Assembly (NCBI RefSeq): GCF_900112085.1
Contig: NZ_FOJY01000021.1
Span: 1 to 37,661, forward strand
DNA: 37,661 bases
DNA from: Acetitomaculum ruminis DSM 5522
GTDB taxonomy: Bacteria > Bacillota > Clostridia > Lachnospirales > Lachnospiraceae
Direction of reading: 5' to 3'
Both the position numbers and the translations under genes were made by a program. The notes below the pieces were generated by a model. The model ran no database searches. It was not told where the DNA came from and saw nothing but the letters and a program-made list of their open reading frames with translations. This document shows, piece by piece, positions 14,307 to 23,148 of the stretch. Each line of letters opens with the position of its first letter. The first letter of the stretch is position 1.

Positions 14307-15437
14307 ATGAAAATACCCGCGTGGATGATAATAGATGTATTTTGCTTATTGATTTTATGCTTTATCCTGCAAAAACAAAAGGCATTAAAAATAATGAAAT
14401 TCAAGGAATTGCTGGAATACTATTTTATAGTCGTTGTTACCATGGCTGTTTTTTTGGCAGATTTATTAGCCCAAAGTTGCGTTTATTATTTTAATGATCC
14501 GGAAGTGGCTGTTACGGCAACCTATGTAAAATATATTATTATGCCCCTTACCATACCTTCATTTTTTGAATATATAATATCGCAAATGCAAAAGAAACCC
14601 CTGATAAATGTAAAATATATCAGGGTTATAGAAGCAATATTTATGTTTACTGCATTATTTATAGTTTTAGTATCCATTTTTAACGGATGGGCCATACGAT
14701 TTAATGATAAAGGAGAAGTATATGAGGGTAGTAAATTTAAGGTATTACTCTTCCTTTTGTTGTTTTTAGGGGTATTTTTAGAATTGTTTGTTTTTCTTCA
14801 TAGAAAACACTTTGATGCCCAGCATGTAAATACTTTGATTGTTTTTAGCATACCCCCGGCACTTGGAGCCATATTATATACAATTTCCACTCAATATCCT
14901 TTTTTTGCCATAGGAATAACCTATTCTTTAATGGTAACCTATGTAAATATTTTAAACAGAAACTCGGAAGTTGACTATCTTACAAGGGCATATAACAGGC
15001 AAAAATTTGAACTTGTTTTGGATGATATGATACGAGAGGCTTCAAATGAAGACTTTACATTTGCCGTAATGATGATTGACATAAACAAATTAAAGGAAAT
15101 AAATGAATGCTTCGGAAACGAAGTTGGAGATGAAGTGCTTATTGAACTGGTAAGAGTACTAAATAGTAATATAAGAAAGACTGATTTTATCAGTAGAGTA
15201 GGTGGGGATGAATTCTGTGCTATAATTAAAAATAACGATTACCAGGAACTGGATGCTTTGGCAGAATCTATAAAAAATCAGATAAATAAATACCGGATTG
15301 ATTCAAATCCCGGTTTTAAAATATCTGTGAGTATTGGTTATGATATATATGATACAGAAAAGAAATTATCCGCAAGGCAGTTTATAGGAATGGTTGATTG
15401 GAAAATGTATGCGGATAAGGAAAGAAGTATGGGGTAA
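14307..15437 (+). CDS. membrane diguanylate cyclase (GGDEF)
   Basis: It should make c-di-GMP from two GTP. The 376 residues begin with about seven membrane segments (up to about residue 217), resembling a 7TM-type sensor, followed by a GGDEF domain with intact motif at 299-303. The inhibitory I-site RKTD (290-293) lies five residues before it, so product feedback is likely. GGAGG precedes the ATG. It is the first of four closely spaced genes (gaps of 35, 22 and 24 bases) ending at the terminator at 20157, so signal production may be linked to the ABC transporter and kinase downstream. Confidence 0.9.
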   Translation: MKIPAWMIIDVFCLLILCFILQKQKALKIMKFKELLEYYFIVVVTMAVFLADLLAQSCVYYFNDPEVAVTATYVKYIIMPLTIPSFFEYIISQMQKKPLINVKYIRVIEAIFMFTALFIVLVSIFNGWAIRFNDKGEVYEGSKFKVLLFLLLFLGVFLELFVFLHRKHFDAQHVNTLIVFSIPPALGAILYTISTQYPFFAIGITYSLMVTYVNILNRNSEVDYLTRAYNRQKFELVLDDMIREASNEDFTFAVMMIDINKLKEINECFGNEVGDEVLIELVRVLNSNIRKTDFISRVGGDEFCAIIKNNDYQELDALAESIKNQINKYRIDSNPGFKISVSIGYDIYDTEKKLSARQFIGMVDWKMYADKERSMG

Positions 15438-15472
15438 ATCTTATTAAACCATTATTTTTGGGAGGGAAATAA

Positions 15473-16174
15473 GTGTCTTTTATTGAATTTAAAAATGTAA
15501 AAAGAGAATATAAAACCGGAGAGGTTGTTATAAAGGCAGTTTCTGACTGCTCATTTGCCGTTGAAAAAGGAGAATTGGTGGTTATTCTGGGCCCATCCGG
15601 GGCTGGAAAAACCACCCTTTTAAATTTACTGGGAGGAATGGATAATGTTACGGACGGTGAAATATTCGTAGATGGAAAAGAAATCTCTAAAATGGGAAGA
15701 AAAGAGCTGACCTTTTACAGGAGAAATGATATAGGATTTGTTTTTCAGTTTTATAATCTGGTGGAAAATCTTACGGCTTTGGAAAATGTGGAGTTAGCCT
15801 GTCAGATTTGTAAGGACAGTTTAGATCCCAAAGAGGTAATTAAAGAAGTTGGATTAGAGGAAAGAAAGTCTAATTTTCCTTCCCAATTATCAGGAGGAGA
15901 ACAGCAAAGAGTGGCCATAGCAAGAGCCATTGCCAAAAATCCCAAGCTTTTATTATGTGATGAGCCTACGGGAGCCTTAGATTCCAATACAGGTCAAATG
16001 ATTATACAGCTTTTATGTGATACCTGCAAAAATAATAAAACTACGACAATTATTATTACTCACAATCAGGCTATAGCACAGATTGCAGACAAGGTTATAA
16101 AGGTTAAAAACGGGAAAGTAGACGAGATTATTATTAATGATAATCCAAAGAATGTAGCTGATATTATTCTGTAA
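15473..16174 (+). CDS. ABC transporter ATPase, MacB/LolD type
   Basis: The 233 residues contain Walker A GPSGAGKT, the Q-loop in VFQFYNL, signature LSGGEQQR, Walker [13 protein letters not shown] and the switch His in THN. The CDEPTGALD stretch is typical of the MacB/LolD/FtsE subfamily that works with FtsX-fold permeases, and such a permease follows at once. Start codon is GTG at 15473, six bases after GGGAGGG. The pair probably forms a mechanotransmission-type transporter that exports peptides or lipid-linked compounds or senses antibiotics; the substrate is not visible. Confidence 0.92.
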   Translation: MSFIEFKNVKREYKTGEVVIKAVSDCSFAVEKGELVVILGPSGAGKTTLLNLLGGMDNVTDGEIFVDGKEISKMGRKELTFYRRNDIGFVFQFYNLVENLTALENVELACQICKDSLDPKEVIKEVGLEERKSNFPSQLSGGEQQRVAIARAIAKNPKLLLCDEPTGALDSNTGQMIIQLLCDTCKNNKTTTIIITHNQAIAQIADKVIKVKNGKVDEIIINDNPKNVADIIL

Positions 16175-16196
16175 ATAAGAATAGGGGTTGGGGAAG

Positions 16197-18686
16197 ATGG
16201 TTTATAAAAATACATTGAAAAAAATCAAAAAATCTTTTGGTCGTTATCTGTCACTGATGATTATAGTTTTACTTGGTGTTGGATTTTATGAGGGTATAAG
16301 TCAGACAAGCTATGATATTACATCTTCTGTAAGTGAATATGCAAATTCGCAAAAATTAATGGATATTGAAGTTGTAAGTACCACCGGATTTGGAGAAGAG
16401 GATATTAATTCCTTAAGAAATCTTTTAGGGGTAAAAAATGCGGTGGAGGCTTACAGTGCAGACATTCTTGTAGATAATGGAGATTCCCTAAGAGTTCATT
16501 CTATTCTAAAAACCATGAACAAACCTGAAATCATAGAAGGAGAAAATCCCCAAAATAGTGGGGAATGTATGGCAGATTACCGTCATTACAAAGTGGGAGA
16601 TACAATAAATGTAATTGAAGATAAAAACGATGCCTTAAAGCATAAAAAATACAAGGTTACCGCCACGGTAAAATCCCCTTTGTATATGGCAGTGGATTAT
16701 GGAAGCACTACCGTTGGAGATGGTTCTTTAGATTCATATATTTATGTGGAGAAGGAAGAATTTGATTTAGAATCCTGTACTGAGATTTGTATCACAGTAA
16801 AAAATGCCGGAAAATACAATGGCTATAGTGAGAAATACAAGAAAAAAGTAGACGGGGTTTTAGATGATATAGAAGAGATTAAAGAAGACAGACAGCAGTT
16901 AAGAGATGATTATTTAATCGATGAATTTGAAAAAAAACTCTATTCTGAAGTTGACCCTGCCATTAGTACGGTATTTGATTATTCTGCCTTTGATGAGCCA
17001 ATTGCTGAATTTGAAGAATCTGTTAATACAAAATGGCTAATTTCAGATAGAGATGATTGTATAGCAGGCTATGACGGCATTGGAAACGGAACAAATGTTA
17101 TTACTCTTGTATCCAATGTTATTCCTGTGTTTTTTATAATAATTGTTATTTTAATGAGTTCAAATTCCATGGCAAGAATGATTGTGGAAGAAAGAGGGGA
17201 ACTGGGCTGCCTGGCTTCCTTGGGATTTTCTGACTTTAAAATAATAACTTCGTATCTGATTTATGTATTGTCAGCTACCATATTTGGAAATGTCCTTGGC
17301 TTTTTCATAGGCAGTAGGACTATTCCGGATATAATATACGGAACCTTCAGTTTTTATTTATTGCCAAAGTTGATATTGACCTATAGTAAGACTCATTTTT
17401 ATGCAATGTTTATAGTGTCAATAATTATCATGTCGTCAGTAACGGTTTTTTTTACAAACATGGAATTAAAAAATACACCGGCATCACTATTAAGACCCCT
17501 TCCTCCAAAAAAAGGTCAGAAAATATTTTTGGAAAGGCTTTCGTTTATCTGGAGTCGTCTATCTTTTTCCTGGAAAGTCACCATTAGAAATATTGTAAGA
17601 TACAAACAAAGAGGAATTATGACTTTAATTGGTGTAGCAGGTTGTTGTGCTTTAATAGTTACGGGATTTGGACTTAGAGACAGTACTTTAAAGGTAGTGG
17701 ACAGACAGTTTGGGGGAATTTTAAAATACGATGTAATGGCGGTTTTAACTAAGGAAAAAGATGAAATCAGTGATGATTTAAAGGAAGTGTTTGATAAGGA
17801 AGGACTTAAAAATCCCGTGCTTATTGAACAAAGTTCATACAAAGCCTCCAATAATATAAAAAGCATGGAAACCTATTTGATATCCACAAAGAATTTGAAA
17901 CAATTTAATCATTTTTTTGAATTTGTGGATATTTCCTCGGGAAAAAAGCTGAAACTGGGAAAAGACAGTGTTTTTATAACCAAAAAAATGGCAAATGACC
18001 TTAATGTAAGAGTTGGAAAAAATATTACCTTGAAAAATTCTTATGGGGAAAAATACGAATTTAAGGTTGATCATATAGTTGAAAATTACATTGAAAATTA
18101 TATTTATATTGGGAATCACATTTATGACGATAAATTTAGTGAAAAGATAAAAGGAAATATGGTTATTGCTGATTTTGACGGAGACTATAACGAACTTGCC
18201 AAGAAGCTTCTTGAAGAAGATGACATCGTCAATGTGAATTTTATGTCGGATCTTTTAAAGACAGCAAAGGATACGAATGTAAGTCTTGATAAAGTAATTA
18301 TTCTCATTGTTGTTGTAGGTATATTACTGGTAATTGTTGTTATCTATAATCTGACTTCCATTAATATAAGCGAAAGAAAAAGAGAGATAGCAACCTTAAA
18401 GGTATTGGGATTTACGGATAATGAGTCAAACTCCTATATTTACAGGGAAACCTTTGTGACTGCCCTGGTAAGTATAATTATAGGATTGTTTACAGGAAGA
18501 ATATTTTTTGGACTTGTAATGGATGTTATTGAAAGTGAAGCAATGACTTTTTTCAGGATAATAACTGTAAAAAGTTATGTAATAAGTGCTTTGATAATAC
18601 TCTTTGTTAATTTTATTATGCAGGTCTTTACCTATATGAGAATGAAAAAAATAAATATGGTGGAATCGTTAAAATCAGTTGAATAA
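16197..18686 (+). CDS. FtsX-family ABC permease, two-domain
   Basis: The 829 residues show one N-terminal membrane segment (about 13-35), an extracytoplasmic region with a short charged helical stretch (about 220-260), three membrane segments (about 300-410), a second N-terminal-type segment near 475, another external domain and three final segments (about 695-815). Two FtsX modules with ERGELGCLASLGFS and ERKREIATLKVLGF turns are clear. Related clostridial permeases often have a much longer coiled coil in the first external domain. I start at ATG 16197 (AGGGG upstream); TTG 16188 in frame is the alternative. It partners the ATPase 22 bases upstream. Confidence 0.9.
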   Translation: MVYKNTLKKIKKSFGRYLSLMIIVLLGVGFYEGISQTSYDITSSVSEYANSQKLMDIEVVSTTGFGEEDINSLRNLLGVKNAVEAYSADILVDNGDSLRVHSILKTMNKPEIIEGENPQNSGECMADYRHYKVGDTINVIEDKNDALKHKKYKVTATVKSPLYMAVDYGSTTVGDGSLDSYIYVEKEEFDLESCTEICITVKNAGKYNGYSEKYKKKVDGVLDDIEEIKEDRQQLRDDYLIDEFEKKLYSEVDPAISTVFDYSAFDEPIAEFEESVNTKWLISDRDDCIAGYDGIGNGTNVITLVSNVIPVFFIIIVILMSSNSMARMIVEERGELGCLASLGFSDFKIITSYLIYVLSATIFGNVLGFFIGSRTIPDIIYGTFSFYLLPKLILTYSKTHFYAMFIVSIIIMSSVTVFFTNMELKNTPASLLRPLPPKKGQKIFLERLSFIWSRLSFSWKVTIRNIVRYKQRGIMTLIGVAGCCALIVTGFGLRDSTLKVVDRQFGGILKYDVMAVLTKEKDEISDDLKEVFDKEGLKNPVLIEQSSYKASNNIKSMETYLISTKNLKQFNHFFEFVDISSGKKLKLGKDSVFITKKMANDLNVRVGKNITLKNSYGEKYEFKVDHIVENYIENYIYIGNHIYDDKFSEKIKGNMVIADFDGDYNELAKKLLEEDDIVNVNFMSDLLKTAKDTNVSLDKVIILIVVVGILLVIVVIYNLTSINISERKREIATLKVLGFTDNESNSYIYRETFVTALVSIIIGLFTGRIFFGLVMDVIESEAMTFFRIITVKSYVISALIILFVNFIMQVFTYMRMKKINMVESLKSVE

Positions 18687-18710
18687 AGTCAGAAAAACGG
18701 AGAGAAGGGT

Positions 18711-20150
18711 ATGAAAACACTTAAACGTATGTTAGTGCTTTTAACTATTGCATTTTTAATGATTATAAATAACAGCCTTGTTTTATATGCTGCCGTCCCG
18801 AAAAAAAACGAGGAGAAAGTCGGCTATTATGATTTTGCAAAAGAAAATCCCAATATTGTCATTTTAATATTTGGTATTTTTGCTTTTATTGCAATAATTA
18901 ACATAATTGTTTTACATGGCTACAGGAAAAAGACTGTTGAAATATCAAAATTAAATCAGGATTATAAAAAAGCCTTAAATGATGCAGAACTTGCCAATGA
19001 AAGCAAGAGCAATTTTCTTGCAAGAATGAGCCACGATATAAGAACTCCTTTAAATGGAATCCTTGGAATGACTGATATAGCAAGGTCTGTCAACAAAAAT
19101 GAAGAAGTTGAAGAATACCTTTCCAAAATAGACATTTCGGGAAAATATTTACTGGGACTGGTAAATGATATTTTAGATATGTCAAAGATAGAAAGCGGTA
19201 AAATTAGTTTAAATCCTTCGGATTACTCTGAAAAAGAGTTTGTGGAAACTATGTATGCTATAGTAAAACCCCTGTGTGATGAGAAAAAAATCAATTTTCA
19301 CATAGAAAGCAATGATGAAGCTTTTTGCATTTTTGTGGACAAGGTAAGATTTAATCAGATATTTTTAAATCTATTGTATAATGCAGTAAAATTCACCCCT
19401 ATAAGAGGCGATGTCACCTTAAATATCCATATGGAAAGAAAAAACCTCCATAAGGGAAGATTGACAGTTTTTGTAAGTGATACGGGAATAGGAATAAAAG
19501 AAGAGTTTAAAAAACATTTGTTTAAACCCTTTGAACAGGAAAACACTTTTACAAATGAAAACAGACAGGGCTCTGGACTTGGCCTTGCCATTACAAAAAA
19601 AATAGTTGAGCTTTTGGGAGGCAGCATAGAACTTGAATCAACAGAAGGATTAGGGGCTACCTTTACCGTAAAACTAGATGTGGATTTGGCACAGGAAGAA
19701 GAAAGTGTAATAGACGAGGAAAAATCAAAAGAAGTTGATTTAACAGGGCTTAATGTAATGGTTGTAGAGGATAATGAAATAAACATGGAAATAGCTGTTA
19801 TGCTTCTTGAAAACCAAGGTGCAAAGCCTGACAGGTGCTACAATGGTATAGAGGCGGTAAATACCTTTGCAGATTCCTCGCAAGACTATTATGACCTTAT
19901 ATTAATGGATATAAGAATGCCTGAGATGGATGGTTTAGAGGCTACTGAAAAAATCAGAAAATTAAACAGAGCCGATGCCGAAACCGTTCCGATATTTGCC
20001 ATGACTGCCAATACCTTTGAAGAAGATATACAGGCCTGTTTCAAGGCAGGAATGAATGGACATATTGCAAAACCTGTGGACGAAACGGTTGTTTTTTCAA
20101 AAATAGCAGCAGTTGTTGAAAAAAGACGAAAAATAAAAAAATTAGATTAA
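18711..20150 (+). CDS. hybrid sensor histidine kinase with receiver domain
   Basis: The 479 residues start with a signal-like hydrophobic segment (about 8-27), a very short outside loop and a second membrane segment (about 50-70). The dimerisation domain has phospho-His108 in MSHDIRTPLNG, followed by an ATPase domain with N-box NLLYNAVKF and G-boxes DTGIGI and GSGLGLAI. The C-terminal receiver has D400 (LILMDIRMPEMDG) and the usual late Lys (IAKP). There is no output domain and no response regulator in this operon, so a phosphotransfer partner must be elsewhere. With so small an external loop it may sense through the upstream ABC permease. Confidence 0.92.
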   Translation: MKTLKRMLVLLTIAFLMIINNSLVLYAAVPKKNEEKVGYYDFAKENPNIVILIFGIFAFIAIINIIVLHGYRKKTVEISKLNQDYKKALNDAELANESKSNFLARMSHDIRTPLNGILGMTDIARSVNKNEEVEEYLSKIDISGKYLLGLVNDILDMSKIESGKISLNPSDYSEKEFVETMYAIVKPLCDEKKINFHIESNDEAFCIFVDKVRFNQIFLNLLYNAVKFTPIRGDVTLNIHMERKNLHKGRLTVFVSDTGIGIKEEFKKHLFKPFEQENTFTNENRQGSGLGLAITKKIVELLGGSIELESTEGLGATFTVKLDVDLAQEEESVIDEEKSKEVDLTGLNVMVVEDNEINMEIAVMLLENQGAKPDRCYNGIEAVNTFADSSQDYYDLILMDIRMPEMDGLEATEKIRKLNRADAETVPIFAMTANTFEEDIQACFKAGMNGHIAKPVDETVVFSKIAAVVEKRRKIKKLD

Positions 20151-20156
20151 GATAAA

Positions 20157-20189
20157 AAGAAAGAACAGGTCAAAGACCTGTTCTTTCTT
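20157..20189 (+). terminator. intrinsic terminator after the kinase operon
   Basis: AAGAAAGAACAGGTC (20157-20171) pairs perfectly with GACCTGTTCTTTCTT (20175-20189), loop AAA. The T content is within the stem end rather than a clean tail. Confidence 0.8.
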
Positions 20190-20332
20190 AAGAGTGTGTG
20201 AAAAAATGTAACTATTAAAAGTTTCAATGCAAAAACGCATTTTGTGAAAAAGTAATAAAAACTAACATCTGTTTAATTTATCGTATCGTTTTCAAAAAAT
20301 TTAACCCCTAAATCGAAAAAAATATAAAAATA

Positions 20333-20361
20333 TTGAAAAAATGCAGGAAAAATATTATAAT
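20333..20361 (+). promoter_or_regulatory. promoter of the URO-D-family gene
   Basis: TTGAAA (20333-20338) and TATAAT (20356-20361) are 17 bases apart. The predicted start, near 20368, is immediately before a terminator-like hairpin. The 20190-20332 stretch has no gene; it holds a weak hairpin (AATGC/GCATT, about 20226-20242). Confidence 0.75.
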
Positions 20362-20373
20362 TGTATTAGTCGG

Positions 20374-20411
20374 ATGCCCTGGGAAAGCTTCCGGCTTTTG
20401 GGTATTTTTTT
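20374..20411 (+). terminator. leader terminator/attenuator hairpin
   Basis: ATGCCC (20374-20379) pairs with GGGTAT (20400-20405) and an inner AAAGC/GCTTT stem caps it; seven T follow directly. It starts within about 6 bases of the predicted transcript start, between the promoter and the gene. An alternative CGGA/TCCG pairing (20371-20374 with 20390-20393) would disrupt it, so it could act as an attenuator. No known riboswitch was recognised. Confidence 0.6.
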
Positions 20412-20443
20412 ATTAAGGGAAAACTGAATAAGGAGGTATATAC

Positions 20444-21523
20444 ATGGGTAAATTCATGGAAACTGCAGCACACCGTGACTATTCAAAATGGTGGCAGAAA
20501 GAAGGAACCTGGCCGGCTATGTTTCAGATGGCTAAACCGCCTATTACAGGAAGACCTTATAGTGTAAAAGAAAATTATATTCGTTGCGTAAAGGGGGAAG
20601 AGCCTTATTGGATGCCTGCATATTTTACTGAGTCAAATATTATTTGGCCAGACGCTATGGAGGAGCATCCGGTACCGGAAGAAGATGGATACGATTGGTG
20701 GGGTGTAAACTGGCAAATGGTAGATTCCGTTGGAGGAATGATTACAAAACCCGGCACCAGAACCATTTCAGATTTTGCTAACTGGAAAGAAGAACTTGAA
20801 TGGCCGGATCTTTCACTGGTTGATTTTAAAGCAGATGGAGCTAAAATTCAGCAGAATTTAGACCCGGATCGAGTACATATTTATGAATGTGTAGAGGGAT
20901 TATTTGAACGTCTTCATGAGATGATTCCATTTGATGAATCATTGGTGGCATTTTACGAAGAACCGGAGTTACTGGCTGAGTTCTTTGAAAAAATGGCTGA
21001 TTACAAGATTGAATCCTGCTCAAAGATATTTGAGTACTACGGAAGAGTAGATGGTGTTTTATATCATGATGACTGGGGAACACAAAGAAGCGGATTTTTC
21101 TCAAATGAAATGTTTGATGAACAAATCATGCCGGAGACAAGCAGATTCCTTAAATTCGTTAAAGACCAGGGTAAATTCATAGAATTGCATTCCTGTGGAA
21201 AGAACATACAATATGTTCCGGAAATGATAGAAATGGGAATTGATATGTGGAATCCTCAATTATTTATTAATGAGCCTGATTTATTACATTCAAAATACGG
21301 AAAACAGATGACATTCGCCTTTCCACTTACTATTGAGCATGGTTGGGGAGAAGAGGAAATAAGAAAAGCTACCAGAGATTTTGTTGATCACTTTGGTGAA
21401 AACGGACGCGTTATGGCATTTATTATGACAGATATGTCAGATCCAAAACAAGGCGAGATTGCCCATGATGAGCTTTATAACTATTCACTGGAATATTATA
21501 ATAAGCTTTATGGCAGAAAGTGA
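20444..21523 (+). CDS. uroporphyrinogen decarboxylase-family protein (MtaA/methyltransferase-like)
   Basis: The 359 residues belong to the URO-D superfamily, which includes HemE and the cobamide-dependent methyltransferases MtaA/MtbA and O-demethylase enzymes. The acidic and Trp-rich N-terminal third, the conserved HDDWGTQ and the HSCGK motif (H249, C251), which equals the zinc-ligand HxC of methyltransferases, point to the methyltransferase side. The third Cys ligand of MtaA is not evident; IEHGWG lies where it would be expected. No corrinoid protein or activator gene is adjacent, so the substrate is open. It is not HemE: no other haem genes are present. AGGAGGT precedes the ATG. It is a single-gene unit. 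Confidence 0.75.
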   Translation: MGKFMETAAHRDYSKWWQKEGTWPAMFQMAKPPITGRPYSVKENYIRCVKGEEPYWMPAYFTESNIIWPDAMEEHPVPEEDGYDWWGVNWQMVDSVGGMITKPGTRTISDFANWKEELEWPDLSLVDFKADGAKIQQNLDPDRVHIYECVEGLFERLHEMIPFDESLVAFYEEPELLAEFFEKMADYKIESCSKIFEYYGRVDGVLYHDDWGTQRSGFFSNEMFDEQIMPETSRFLKFVKDQGKFIELHSCGKNIQYVPEMIEMGIDMWNPQLFINEPDLLHSKYGKQMTFAFPLTIEHGWGEEEIRKATRDFVDHFGENGRVMAFIMTDMSDPKQGEIAHDELYNYSLEYYNKLYGRK

Positions 21524-21577
21524 TTTTCAAAAGAGAAAGGGGATTTTTAAAAGAAATATCCCGATATAAATAAAAAT

Positions 21578-21617
21578 AAAGGTCTTATACTTATGGATTG
21601 GTATAAGACCTTTTTGT
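21578..21617. terminator. bidirectional terminator between convergent genes
   Basis: AAAGGTCTTATAC (21578-21590) pairs perfectly with GTATAAGACCTTT (21601-21613). T-rich flanks lie on both strands, which serves the URO-D gene and the convergent permease. Confidence 0.92.
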
Positions 21618-21633
21618 TTTGAAATTTATTTTA

Positions 21634-22983
21634 TTAGTTTTCCTTGTTTACTGATTCAGGAATAATAAGTGAAAGTAAAAGGGAAACTACAAAAACACCT
21701 GCTACTGAGTTTCCTGCAAAGATATCTCCAACTGCAGCAGGAAGATGACTAAAGAATCCGTCAACCTGTGTAACACCGATACCAATTGAAAGAGAAGTAG
21801 CTGTAATAATTGTATTTTTCTGATTAAATCCTGCATCATGAAGCATGTTCATACCTGCTATAGCGATTGAACCAAAGAGCATGGTAGTACATCCGCCTAA
21901 AACACAGTTTGGAACAGAAGTAAGTATTGCACCAATGGCAGGGAAAAGTCCGGCAGCAATCATAATAACTGCACCACACATTACCGTGAAACGGTTTACA
22001 ACACCTGTCATGTTACAAATACCAACATTTTGTGAAAAACTTGTAATAGGAGAGCATCCAAAAACTCCACCGGATATAGCTGAAATGAAACCATCACATG
22101 CAACAGAACCGGAAATTTCATTGTTTTTTATATCTCTTTTTAATCCGCCTTTACAAATGGCAGATGAATCTCCAATTGTCTCAACTGCTGAAACTAAAAA
22201 TACAAGAGTGATTGAAATAATAGGTCCAAGTTTGAAAACAGGTTTGTAGGCAAACATCTGTGGAAGTGCAATCCAGCCTAATTCGTTGATTGTATTTCCG
22301 ATTGAAGCAAAATCAACCATTCCAAAGGCAATGGATACAATATAGCCTACCAAAAGACCTACAAGAAGGTTTAACTGTTTTATAAATCCTTTTCCAAGAG
22401 TCTGGGTAAGGATACAAATGACAATAGTAATCAAACCTACAAGGAGATTTTGCCAGCTTCCGATTTCATAGGAAGAAGACTGTGCAAAAGAACTCATACC
22501 TACATTAAGAAGGCTTACTCCGATAGAAGTAACGACACATCCGGCAACAACCGGTGTAATAAATTTTGCCCAGAATTTAGCGGTAAGACCTAAAAGTCCT
22601 TCTATAACACCGCCCACGATAATCGCACCTACTGCAATGCCGTAATCCTCCTGTGCAATAACCATCAATGCACTTAAAAAAGTAAAACTGATACCCATAA
22701 CAATTGGAAGACCCGAACCGATTTTCCAGAGTGGGTAAAGCTGAATCAAAGTTCCTATTCCTGCAATAATCATACAGTTTTGTACAAGGTGAGCAGCTGT
22801 GATATTGTCAAAAGCCACACCGTTGTACATAGCAACTCCTGCCAAAAGAATAATAGGAGTAACATTGGATACAAACATTGCAAGAATGTGCTGAAGTCCG
22901 AAAGGAATAGCCTTTCCTATAGGGACTTTGCCATCAAGACGGTAGATGTTAGAAGCATCTACATTTGAATCATTTGAATTCAT
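21634..22983 (-). CDS. NCS2-family nucleobase permease (xanthine/urate/uracil type)
   Basis: The 449-residue protein has about 14 hydrophobic segments and the diagnostic NCS2 motifs: SAVETIGDSSAIC with the substrate-binding Glu, and GCSPITSFSQNVGI. The latter is the purine-permease form, so xanthine, uric acid or a similar purine is more likely than uracil. These carriers import nucleobases with H+ or Na+. On the minus strand the ribosome binding site (AAGGGAGC) is good. The leader of about 100 bases contains a long hairpin but does not look like a purine riboswitch. It is not in an operon with purine catabolic genes. Confidence 0.9.
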   Translation of the reverse strand: MNSNDSNVDASNIYRLDGKVPIGKAIPFGLQHILAMFVSNVTPIILLAGVAMYNGVAFDNITAAHLVQNCMIIAGIGTLIQLYPLWKIGSGLPIVMGISFTFLSALMVIAQEDYGIAVGAIIVGGVIEGLLGLTAKFWAKFITPVVAGCVVTSIGVSLLNVGMSSFAQSSSYEIGSWQNLLVGLITIVICILTQTLGKGFIKQLNLLVGLLVGYIVSIAFGMVDFASIGNTINELGWIALPQMFAYKPVFKLGPIISITLVFLVSAVETIGDSSAICKGGLKRDIKNNEISGSVACDGFISAISGGVFGCSPITSFSQNVGICNMTGVVNRFTVMCGAVIMIAAGLFPAIGAILTSVPNCVLGGCTTMLFGSIAIAGMNMLHDAGFNQKNTIITATSLSIGIGVTQVDGFFSHLPAAVGDIFAGNSVAGVFVVSLLLSLIIPESVNKEN

Positions 22984-23020
22984 TAAATAAAGCTCCCTTC
23001 ATATTATAATAAAAAGATAT

Positions 23021-23067
23021 GGGGTGAGAAAAGAATCTGCATATTAAATAATACTTTTTCAAACCCC
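23021..23067 (-). promoter_or_regulatory. leader RNA hairpin of the NCS2 permease gene
   Basis: GGGGT and GAAAA (23021-23025, 23028-23032) pair with TTTTC and ACCCC (23056-23060, 23063-23067) across a 2-by-2 internal loop, and an inner TATTA/TAATA stem occupies the loop. It is followed by ATATCTTTTT on the minus strand. It may be a regulatory leader or weak attenuator. The conserved purine-aptamer core is not seen. Confidence 0.45.
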
Positions 23068-23090
23068 GGATATAAATTACAACAAAAGAA

Positions 23091-23119
23091 ATTATAATAT
23101 GAAATAGGTGTGAATACAA
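23091..23119 (-). promoter_or_regulatory. promoter of the NCS2 permease gene
   Basis: On the minus strand TTGTAT (23119-23114) and TATAAT (23096-23091) are 17 bases apart. The predicted start near 23084 gives a leader of about 100 bases. Confidence 0.7.
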
Positions 23120-23148
23120 TATTAATAATCAGTAAAATTCATAAAAAT

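Noticed and set aside
20444-21523. HemE (uroporphyrinogen decarboxylase)
   Set aside because: The family motif HSCGK and the lack of haem genes fit the methyltransferase branch better.
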